From: Planctomycetota bacterium
GTDB lineage: Bacteria; Planctomycetota; Phycisphaerae; WQYP01
Reading direction: 5' to 3'
Length of the DNA stretch: 40,218 bases
Assembly: GCA_021785435.1 (NCBI GenBank)
Contig: JAJYFE010000021.1
Location: 1-40,218, forward strand
The notes under the pieces were generated by a model. It made no database searches. It was not told where the DNA came from and saw only the letters and a program-made list of their open reading frames with translations. Positions 9,228 to 16,146 of the stretch are shown piece after piece (the first letter of the stretch is position 1; every line of letters starts with the position of its first letter). The position numbers and the translations under genes were made by a program.

Positions 9228-9950
9228 ATGGCGCCAATGGATGCCCCTGATTTCACGGTCATTTTTCCCGCCGCGGGGAACAGTCGGCGTTATGGCGGAG
9301 CCGACAAGCTGCTGGCGGACCTGGGTGGCTGGACGGTCCTGCAACGGGCGGTGCGGCTGTTTACCCAGCGGGTCGACGTGGCGGATATTGTCGTGGCCAC
9401 CGGAGCGGACCGTCTGGAGGCCTATCGCCGGCATCTAGCGCCGGTGCTGAAAGGCAAACGCCTGACGGTGGTGGTGGGTGGCCGGCAGGCCCGGTGGGAA
9501 AGCGTTTATCTGGCTTTGACCAACGGGGCTGTGGCCACCGCTTACGTGGCCGTCCATGACGCGGCCCGCCCGTTAACGCCGCCCGCGGTGATCGATGCTG
9601 TCTTTGCTGTGGCCAGGCAACACGGCGCCGCCGTCCCGCTTCTGCCCGAAGCCGCCACACTCAAGCGGGTTGATGACCGTGGCCTGGTCAGGCAGACGGT
9701 GGATCGCGACGGTTTGTTTCAGGCCCAGACGCCGCAATGTTTCCGCACCGCGCTGCTGCGCGAAGCGTTTGAAAAGCTGCGTGCCGCCGAGCCAGCCACC
9801 GCAGTCACCGACGACGCCCAAGTGGTCGAAAACGCCGGCGGCGAAGTGATGGGAACTCCCGGCTCGCCGGCCAACATTAAAATAACGACGCTGGACGATT
9901 TGCCGCTGGCCGAAGCGCTGCTGCAGGCCGGTGCGGGACGGAGTTCCTGA
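9228..9950 (+). CDS. ispD: 2-C-methyl-D-erythritol 4-phosphate cytidylyltransferase
   Basis: IspD transfers CMP from CTP to methylerythritol phosphate in the non-mevalonate isoprenoid pathway. The 240-residue product is the usual length. The nucleotide-binding loop near the N-terminus reads FPAAGNSRRYGGADKLL, a slightly altered form of the PAAGxGxRM...K motif. VAVHDAARPLTPPAVID matches the conserved HDAARP segment, and LFQAQTPQCF and VTDDA...KITTLDDLPLAE match the C-terminal family pattern. The start at 9228 is chosen so that the nucleotide loop is close to the N-terminus; ATG 9237 is also possible, and neither has a clear ribosome binding site. The gene is followed after 42 bases by the cobyrinate synthase in the same direction. 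A TTCCTGAAAACC repeat occurs at both ends of the gap. Confidence 0.9.
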   Translation: MAPMDAPDFTVIFPAAGNSRRYGGADKLLADLGGWTVLQRAVRLFTQRVDVADIVVATGADRLEAYRRHLAPVLKGKRLTVVVGGRQARWESVYLALTNGAVATAYVAVHDAARPLTPPAVIDAVFAVARQHGAAVPLLPEAATLKRVDDRGLVRQTVDRDGLFQAQTPQCFRTALLREAFEKLRAAEPATAVTDDAQVVENAGGEVMGTPGSPANIKITTLDDLPLAEALLQAGAGRSS

Positions 9951-9992
9951 AAACCATAACCGTACCACCTGTGAACGGTTCCTGAAAACCTT

Positions 9993-11387
9993 ATGAACGA
10001 AACCCTTTCTATTCCCCGTATCGTGATCGCCGGCGCTGCCAGCGGCGTGGGCAAAACCAGCGTCATGGTCGGCCTGCTCGGAGCGCTGCAACAGCGCGGA
10101 CTGAAGATCGCCGCCTTTAAGTGCGGCCCGGATTACCTTGACCCTACGTATCATGCGCGTTTGACCGGCCGCGCCAGCTACAACCTGGACGGGTGGATGA
10201 TGGGACGCGCCGGCGTGTTGTCCACCTTCACACGTGCCGCCGCGGGCGCCGACTTGGCCTTAATCGAAGGCGTGATGGGTTTGTTCGATGGGGCCTCGGC
10301 CACGGATGACGCCGGCTCGACCGCGGAAATCGCCCGGTGGCTGGCGGCGCCCGTGGTGTTGCTGCTGGATGCTTCCGGCCTGGCCCGCACCGCCGAGGCG
10401 GTCGCTTATGGATTTAAGCATTTCGCCGCCGATGTGCCGGTGGCCGGGATGATTTGCAATCGCCTGGGAAGCCGCGGCCATTTAGATTTGATCCGCCAGG
10501 CAGTGCGATCGCTGACAGTTCTCGGTGGGCTACCGCAGGAAAACGGCCTGGCGTTTCCCGCCCGCCATCTGGGTTTGCGCACGGCCGATCGCGAAACTAT
10601 CCCCGAGACGCTGCTGCAAGGCTGGGCGCGCCTGACCGAAAACTGGGTGGATCTGGAAGCGTTGCTGGCCCTGGCCCGCAGCGCCGGGCCGTTGCCTGCG
10701 GCGCCGTTGCCCGCCGCACCGACGGCGGCGGCGCGCTGCCGTATCGGCATTGCCCGCGACGCCGCGTTTCATTTCTATTACCCGGAAAATCTGCGGCTGC
10801 TGGAACAGTTTGGCGCCACGCTGGTGGAGTTTTCGCCCCTGGCCAACGCGTGTCTTCCCGCCGTTGACGCCCTCTACCTCGGCGGTGGTTACCCGGAGGA
10901 ATTCGCCGGCGAGTTGCAGGCCAATGCATCCATGCGCCAAGCCATCCGCGATTTTGGCGCCTCCGGACGGCCTATTTACGCCGAATGCGGCGGCCTGATG
11001 TATTTGACGGAGGCGATCGTGCGCCGGGATGGAACCAGCTTTGCCATGACCGGGCTGATTCCCAGCCGCTGCCGGATGTTCGATAAGCTGCAGGCCCTGG
11101 GCTACGTGGAGGTCCAGACCCGCGCCCCTTCGATTTGGGGGCAGGCGCAAATATGTTTTCGCGGCCACCAATTCCGATATTCGGCCATGGAGCCGGCGCA
11201 GCCAACGGGCGTTGCTTACCACTACACGGTGCGCCGCAGGCGCGACGGGCATACCCTGGCGGAGGGCTATGCGCGCCATAACGTCCTGGGCTCGTATATA
11301 CACGCCCACTTCGCGTCGAACCCGGAAATGGCCCGCGGCCTGGTAGACACGGCCGTCCATGGCCGCGAAGCAAAAAGGCCAAAGTAA
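9993..11387 (+). CDS. cobB: Cobyrinic acid a,c-diamide synthase
   Basis: An ATP- and glutamine-dependent amidase of corrin synthesis (CobB/CbiA). The 464-residue length fits. The N-terminal dethiobiotin-synthetase-like domain has the P-loop GAASGVGKTS (residues 14-23), followed by AAFKCGPDYLDPTYH, which is diagnostic for this family. The C-terminal class I glutamine amidotransferase domain has the GGGYPEE segment and the nucleophile Cys about residue 332 in YAECGGLMYL, with the closing SYIHAHF histidine. No other corrin gene lies in the window, so this is an isolated pathway gene here. The last codons (EAKRPK and the TAA) lie inside the first copy of a 29-base direct repeat, which suggests that the original C-terminus was replaced or extended by a repeat. 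Confidence 0.93.
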   Translation: MNETLSIPRIVIAGAASGVGKTSVMVGLLGALQQRGLKIAAFKCGPDYLDPTYHARLTGRASYNLDGWMMGRAGVLSTFTRAAAGADLALIEGVMGLFDGASATDDAGSTAEIARWLAAPVVLLLDASGLARTAEAVAYGFKHFAADVPVAGMICNRLGSRGHLDLIRQAVRSLTVLGGLPQENGLAFPARHLGLRTADRETIPETLLQGWARLTENWVDLEALLALARSAGPLPAAPLPAAPTAAARCRIGIARDAAFHFYYPENLRLLEQFGATLVEFSPLANACLPAVDALYLGGGYPEEFAGELQANASMRQAIRDFGASGRPIYAECGGLMYLTEAIVRRDGTSFAMTGLIPSRCRMFDKLQALGYVEVQTRAPSIWGQAQICFRGHQFRYSAMEPAQPTGVAYHYTVRRRRDGHTLAEGYARHNVLGSYIHAHFASNPEMARGLVDTAVHGREAKRPK

Positions 11388-11494
11388 AAAGAGGCGATCC
11401 CGACGCGGGCCTGGTACATGCCGCCGCTCGGGCCAAGTCCGAACATTTCACCACCACGGACAGCGCCGCGAAGCAAAAAGGCAAAAGTAAAAAG
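11363..11494 (+). repeat. 29-base direct repeat pair at the cobB 3' end
   Basis: Copy one (11363-11391) and copy two (11466-11494) begin CCGCGAAGCAAAAAGG, end GTAAAAAG, and differ at one position of 29. Copy one contains the cobB stop codon. A related A-rich stretch with AAAAAGTAAAAAGG lies at the 3' end of pyrH (38427 on), where it also follows the last codons. Confidence 0.75.
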
Positions 11495-11528
11495 TAAGAA
11501 ATACAAGCGGGTGTTCCGTAGCCATAGA

Positions 11529-12289
11529 ATCGCAGGAACTCTTCGCGCCGCTTACGCTCGGTAATGGCCGTATGAACCCGCCCTGTGCCCACTTGTAAGG
11601 CGGCACATAGATTCAATGTTCCGTGGCGTTTGTAGGCGCTCTTGTAACCCCGGACAATCTTGCTGCTGTCCGTCTCCACATAGCCGGTCTTGCGTTCCAA
11701 GGGTTGGATACTGGGTTTCTCATCCACAGACAATACGATGGCGTTCTGTGGCGAGTCCAAATACAGGGCCATAATGTCCGCCGCCTTGGCGGCGAACTGC
11801 CGGTCGGTACTGACCCACCACGAACGCTGCCGTTGCAGGCAAATACCCCCTTTTTCGCAGGATCCGCCAGACCGCATAGACCGAACCACCAATCTCCTTG
11901 GCCAGGGACGGACCATCCCAGGTGGCCGGCTCCAGCGGCGGCGGCAGTTCCAACTCCTCCAAGACACGATTACGGAAACTCTCGTTGTACTTCCGCTTGG
12001 CGCCCGAACACGGGCGGTCCGACAATCCAAGCAGCCCCAGCCGGACAAACTGATTCCGCCATTTAATAACCGTGTTCGGGCGCGTGTGGCATTCCCGGGT
12101 CGCCGAAGAGGGCGACTCGACAAGGCGAGCGGGGCGAGCGGTCTGCTGCACCGCAACACCCGCCACACACCCCGGCACCATACGCGCACGCTCGACCACC
12201 TGCCGGGCCCCCGTACGGCTACGAGACAAACGTTCCAACAATTGCCGATTCTCGGCACCGCATTCAATTGGTTTAGCTTCCCTTGCCAT
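11529..12289 (-). pseudogene. IS630-family transposase remnant
   Basis: The N-terminal half reads in one frame: a helix-turn-helix part ending TRPNTVIKWRNQFVRLGLLGL, then WDGPSLAKEIGGSVYAVWRILRKRGY. The catalytic part follows in another frame: IVLSVDEKPSIQPLERKTGYVE, with the first DDE aspartate in the SVDEK motif. The frames join at an A5G5 run near 11845-11855. After EEFLRF the match ends near 11529, so the second aspartate and the last acidic residue are missing and the element cannot move itself. Relatives lack the residues ARPARLVESPSSATRE that interrupt the helix-turn-helix region here; they are encoded by the palindromic repeat at 12095-12130. Terminal repeats were not identified. Confidence 0.82.
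12095..12130 (-). repeat. Palindromic repeat inserted in the IS630 remnant
   Basis: Minus-strand GCTCGCCTTGTCGAGTCGCC (12130-12111) followed by GGCGACCCGG (12104-12095). Exactly the same 20 bases, and the same trailing 10, occur on the plus strand at 31585-31629 beside the IS3 remnant. GTCGCC/GGCGAC forms a hairpin at 12099-12116. Confidence 0.75.
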
Positions 12290-12372
12290 GCCCAGTATTC
12301 CACGTACGATCTCTTTTCATTGCAGGTAAGCAGCAGTATATGTTTTGTGAAACGTTCTAGGAGAACCTCGTG

Positions 12373-12890
12373 ATGCCAACCATTCGTACATTTGTGGAAT
12401 CTTCATCAGGATGTACTATGACGATCATGCGCCGCCGCATGTCCATGCCTGCTATGGAAATGATGCGGCCGTGATTATGATAGAAATATTGGCAATTCGT
12501 GACGGACGATTGCCCCGGCGAGCCACGGCTATGGTCTCGGAATGGGCGGCGGAGCACCGCGGGAAACTGCTTGCGGATTGGCGGATGGCAGTTGATCATC
12601 AACCGCTGCAACGGATTGAACCGCTCTGGAGTCACGCCATGCGTGCTGTTAGAAGAATATCCGCCCGGCCGCAGGGGCGGCTCGAGGTGCAGTTTACGGA
12701 TGCAACCTGCGGTGAAGTCGAGCTGCGGGACCGGCTCTTCGGCCCAATGTTTGAACCGCGGCGCGACCCCCAGGTGCTTGGCCAGGTGGCCGGGGACGAC
12801 TTCAGTGCCTTAGGTTGGCCCAACGGTGCGGGGCCGGCCCCCGATGCGCTCTACAAAGCTATCGCCGCCAACGTTGTTGGACGCAAGTGA
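12373..12890 (+). pseudogene. DUF4160-DUF2442 fusion protein with N-terminal frameshift
   Basis: The long open part runs from ATG 12411 (159 residues). Its first 75 residues match DUF4160 (MYYDDHAPPHVHACYG, LPRRATAMVSEWAAEHRGKLLADW); the rest matches DUF2442 (VEFTDA-like strand, GEVELRDRLFGPMFEPRRDP, LGWPNGAGPAPDALY). These two small domains are usually separate neighbouring genes of suspected toxin-antitoxin type. The normal DUF4160 start MPTI is present at 12373 but in a different frame; adding one T to the TTT at 12391-12393 would give MPTIRTF-CGIFIRMYYDDH, the expected sequence. So either one base has been lost, or translation now begins at 12411 and gives a shortened but possibly active protein. 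It ends two bases before apgM. Confidence 0.75.
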
Positions 12891-12892
12891 AT

Positions 12893-14104
12893 ATGAAATA
12901 CGCCATCATCATACCGGATGGAGCGGCCGATGCGCCGCTGAAAGAACTGAGCGGAAAAACGCCCCTGCAGGCCGCGGACACACCGCACCTCGACGCTGTC
13001 GCCCAAAGTGGTCGCATCGGCACGGTGCGCACTACCCCGCCGGGATTCAGCGCCGGCAGTGATGTCTGTATGCTGTGTCTGCTGGGCTATGACCCTGCGC
13101 AGTATCATCCCGGCCGCGCGCCGCTGGAAGCCGCCGCCTTGGGACTGCGGCTGGATGCCGCAGACTGGGTGCTGCGCTGTAATTTAGTCACGATCGTGGA
13201 TGACAAAATGGTGGATCATTCGGCCGGCCACATCAAGGATACCGAGGCCCGCCAGTTACTGGACTCACTGGAACATACCTTGCTCCCGGCGGGAACCCTT
13301 CAGCCCGTCCAATTCCACCGTGGCGTAAGCTACCGCCACCTGCTGACCGTGCGCGGCGGCGATTTTTCCAAACTGCACACCACTCCCCCGCATGACATCC
13401 CCGATCAACCGGTCAAGCCCCACATGCCTCGTGGTCCTGGGGCGGACCTGGTGCTGGACCTGATGCGCCGAGCCCGCGTGGTTCTGCGAGCGCACGAAAT
13501 CAACGCCGTGCGGCGGCAGTTGGGGGAAAATGAGGCGACCGATATCTGGCTCTGGGGTCAGGGGCGGGCCACCAAAATTCCCTCTTTCCAGGAACGGTTT
13601 GCGGTGCGCGGGGCGATGATCACCGCCGTCGATCTGTTGCGTGGTATCGCCAATCTGCTCGGCTGGCGAAATGTGGAATGCCCCGGCATTACCAGTTACC
13701 ACGACACCGACTACGCCGCCCAGGGGCGCTGCGCCTGCGCTGCTCTGGATGAATACGATCTGGTCTGCTGCCACGTGGAGGCGCCGGATGAAGCCAGCCA
13801 TCAGGGCGATTTCGCCACCAAAATCGCCAGCCTAGAGGCCATCGATCGGCACGTGGTTGGACCGGTCGTCGCCAAGCTGAAAACTTTCGGTGAGGACTGG
13901 CGGGTTCTCGTCATGCCCGACCATGCCACTGAATGCTCCAGCCGTAAGCACCACGACGCCCCTGTCCCGTTTGCCATCGCCGGCAAGCAGTGCCACAGTG
14001 CCGTGGCCCGGCCTTTCACGGAACAGGCGGCCCAGGATAGCGATCTGCATGTGAACGCCGGATATGAATTGATGGAATATTTTCTGTCGGTGGCTCGCGC
14101 GTAA
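12893..14104 (+). CDS. ApgM-family phosphomutase or ApgM-like homoserine kinase
   Basis: A 403-residue alkaline-phosphatase-superfamily protein of the archaeal-type phosphoglycerate mutase family. Metal and nucleophile motifs are visible: the N-terminal IIIPDGAAD with Asp9, then PGFSAGSDVCMLCLLGYDP with the nucleophile Ser56, then CHVEAPDEASHQGD, and VLVMPDHATECSSRKHHDAPVPF near the C-terminus. Bacterial members of this subfamily have been proposed to be homoserine kinases rather than mutases. A full-length GpmI is encoded at 24638-26239, which removes the need for a second mutase and makes the kinase role more plausible here. The start at 12893 is taken because the family begins MKY; it follows the DUF4160-DUF2442 stop by two bases. 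No other threonine-pathway gene is in the window. Confidence 0.85.
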   Translation: MKYAIIIPDGAADAPLKELSGKTPLQAADTPHLDAVAQSGRIGTVRTTPPGFSAGSDVCMLCLLGYDPAQYHPGRAPLEAAALGLRLDAADWVLRCNLVTIVDDKMVDHSAGHIKDTEARQLLDSLEHTLLPAGTLQPVQFHRGVSYRHLLTVRGGDFSKLHTTPPHDIPDQPVKPHMPRGPGADLVLDLMRRARVVLRAHEINAVRRQLGENEATDIWLWGQGRATKIPSFQERFAVRGAMITAVDLLRGIANLLGWRNVECPGITSYHDTDYAAQGRCACAALDEYDLVCCHVEAPDEASHQGDFATKIASLEAIDRHVVGPVVAKLKTFGEDWRVLVMPDHATECSSRKHHDAPVPFAIAGKQCHSAVARPFTEQAAQDSDLHVNAGYELMEYFLSVARA

Positions 14105-14121
14105 GCCGTCCTTCGCTCCGA

Positions 14122-14171
14122 GGATGCCCTAAGGCGGGCCGTCTGGTGGCCGTTAGGGCGGTGGGGCATCC
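14122..14171 (+). other. Structured element with two competing stems after apgM
   Basis: GGATGCCC (14122-14129) pairs with GGGCATCC (14164-14171). The overlapping GCCCTAA (14126-14132) pairs equally well with TTAGGGC (14153-14159), with an inner GGCC/GGCC stem. The two long stems cannot form together. No T-run follows, so it is not a standard terminator. Confidence 0.45.
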
Positions 14172-14252
14172 CTGGTGTGGCCCCGGGTTGGGCACGGCTG
14201 GTTTCACCGCCGGTTGTTTTTTTGTGCACCAATGGGGATGATGGTGGTTGCG

Positions 14253-14729
14253 ATGATTAACCATCCTTTACCACGCTTGGATCTGAGGCCCGACGTTCGC
14301 GCGTTGCTGCCGCCGCTTTGTCGCCTAAGACGAGGTGATATACAGACAGACCTCCAGTCTGGTCATAGGGTCGGTTGCCTGGATGCGGTCTGCACCGGCG
14401 ACATCGCGGAGTTGATGGAGGGAAACAAAGCTGCGCTCGTTATCCACGATCCGCCATATAATCTTATCGCATTTGGAAAGCGCTCCATAGACGAATTCAT
14501 GGCATGGTGCCAACAGTGGGTCCAAAACACGATCGCCTGGATGGACCTCGACGCCTCTCTTTATGTGTGGCGGGGAGTCGATCAAAAGGACAACTTTCAA
14601 CCACCCCCCGACTTCATGATGAGGCGGCATTTTCCGCTGGTCAGCCGCAGTTTCGTTACCATGCGGAATCAACGGGGTTATGGGACGCAACAAAATTGGA
14701 TGGCAGAGGTTACAAATGTGCCGGAATGA
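14253..14729 (+). pseudogene. DNA methyltransferase, 3'-truncated (N6-adenine/N4-cytosine type)
   Basis: Contains the catalytic motif IV (IHDPPYNLI), followed by a helix (FMAWCQQWVQNTIAWM) and SLYVWRGVDQKDNFQPPPDFMM, then SRSFVTMRNQRGYGTQQNWMA, all typical of beta-class site-specific DNA methyltransferases. After NWMA the family similarity stops and the frame ends ten codons later. In beta-class enzymes the S-adenosylmethionine motif (FxGxG) lies near the C-terminus, so this fragment has lost it and should be inactive. Start choices at 14175 (GTG), 14232 and 14253 are all possible. No restriction partner is next to it; a DegT gene faces it from 14741. Confidence 0.78.
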
Positions 14730-14740
14730 TCTGAGCTGGC

Positions 14741-15877
14741 TTATCTAAAAAACGCCAGGACTTCATCCGCGACGCGGGCGATTTGCCCCTCGGTTAATTC
14801 CGGAAAAATAGGCAATGCCAGCACTTCCCGGCACGCCTGTTCGGCCTGGGGAAAGGCCCCCGCCTGGTAACCTAAGTCGGCAAAGCAGGGCTGCAAATGC
14901 AGCGGCAGCGGGTAATAAATGGCCGTCCCAATGCCCCGTCGTTGGAGATGCTCACGCAGCGCATCGCGCCGGGGAACACGCACCACATATTGATGGTACA
15001 CGTGCCTGGCTCCGGGCGCTTCCGCCGGTGCGATGACCGCGCTGCCGCGGAAGCGCCCGGAATAATACGCCGCGATGTCTCGACGGCGTTGGTTCCAGCG
15101 GTCTAGATACTTTAGTTTTACATCCAGCACGGCACATTGCAGTGCGTCCAGACGGAAGTTGCCGCCAATGAAGGCGTGTTGGTACCGACGGGTCTCGCCG
15201 TGCTGGCGCAGCTGGCGAAACCGCTCCGCAAGTAATGGATCACCCGTCAGCAGGGCGCCGGCATCGCCAGCGGCCCCGAGATTCTTGGTTGGATAAAACG
15301 ACAAGCATGCCGCCCGGCTCAGTTCGGCCAGGCCATGACCGCGGCCGTCGCGGGCGCCCAGACATTGCGCTGCGTCCTCCAAGATCACCAGGTCATGCCG
15401 CCGCGCGATGCCATGCAGCGTTTCCATGTCACACATTTGTCCAAACAAGTGAACTGGAATAACCGCCCGGGTGCGGCCGTCGGTCGCAGCGCTAATCGCC
15501 GCGCTCTGCATCAAAAAAGTGCTCAGATCGATATCCACAAACACCGGCCGAGCGCCGGTTCGGCTGATGCTGCCCGCCGTGGCGAAAAAGGTAAACGGGC
15601 TGGTGATTACCTTGTCCCCCGGCCCCACGCCCAACGCCATCAGGCCGACCAGCAGCGCGTCGGTTCCACTGGAGATGGCTACGGCTTCGGTTCCGCAGAA
15701 ACGGCCCAGATTTTCTTCAAAACGCCTGACCGCGCTGCCACCGATATATTCCGTCGACGCCAGAACCCTCTGCACGGCATTTTCCAGTTCCCAACGCAAG
15801 GTCTGGTATTGCGAGGTCAACTCGAATAGAGGAACCGCCCCGGGTTCGTCGCGGACAGCTAAGGGTGCGTCAGGCAT
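14741..15877 (-). CDS. DegT/DnrJ/EryC1/StrS-family aminotransferase
   Basis: A 378-residue PLP-dependent sugar aminotransferase of the family that makes amino sugars for surface glycans. Motifs: EYIGGSAVRRFEENLGRFCGTEAVAISSGTDAL, the PLP-stacking region FFATAGSI, the EDAAQ aspartate about residue 168, and the Schiff-base lysine about residue 198 in SFYPTKNLGAAGDAG. GGNFRLDALQCAVL and the C-terminal HVYHQYVVR and GIGTAIYYPLPLH segments are standard for the family. A ribosome binding site (GGAG, five bases before the ATG) supports the start. It points away from the glycogen synthase across a 269-base gap, which holds a small ATCCCGA/TCGGGAT hairpin at 15949-15969. No sugar-nucleotide dehydratase or epimerase accompanies it, so the substrate cannot be told. 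Confidence 0.92.
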   Translation of the reverse strand: MPDAPLAVRDEPGAVPLFELTSQYQTLRWELENAVQRVLASTEYIGGSAVRRFEENLGRFCGTEAVAISSGTDALLVGLMALGVGPGDKVITSPFTFFATAGSISRTGARPVFVDIDLSTFLMQSAAISAATDGRTRAVIPVHLFGQMCDMETLHGIARRHDLVILEDAAQCLGARDGRGHGLAELSRAACLSFYPTKNLGAAGDAGALLTGDPLLAERFRQLRQHGETRRYQHAFIGGNFRLDALQCAVLDVKLKYLDRWNQRRRDIAAYYSGRFRGSAVIAPAEAPGARHVYHQYVVRVPRRDALREHLQRRGIGTAIYYPLPLHLQPCFADLGYQAGAFPQAEQACREVLALPIFPELTEGQIARVADEVLAFFR

Positions 15878-16133
15878 CGTGACTCCACTGGTTTCGTTGC
15901 CGACAATAGGGTATGGCGGAAATTTGTGAGCATAGGCGCCACAATCCTATCCCGATTGCCCGTCGGGATGTCGTTTCCGCAGCGCCCAGGCCCGCTAGCG
16001 CAACCGAGGGGGACTGCACATCGGAATGTGTCCATCGGGGCGGATCTACGACCTGCGACAAGGCCCATAAATTATGACCATCCCCCGATAGTAGGGCCGC
16101 GGCGCAAAAATGTCCATGCCAGACATTTTCCGT

Positions 16134-16139
16134 TAGAAT
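16134..16139 (+). promoter_or_regulatory. -10 box TAGAAT directly before the glycogen synthase ATG
   Basis: TAGAAT is followed after seven bases by the ATG at 16147, so transcription would begin at or within a base or two of the start codon. The -35 region is poor. No ribosome binding site is seen, which fits a leaderless mRNA. Confidence 0.5.
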
Positions 16140-16146
16140 CTAGGCT

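Noticed and set aside
10530-11360. Open frame on the minus strand within cobB
   Set aside because: Shadow of the amidotransferase domain; no motif, no ribosome binding site.
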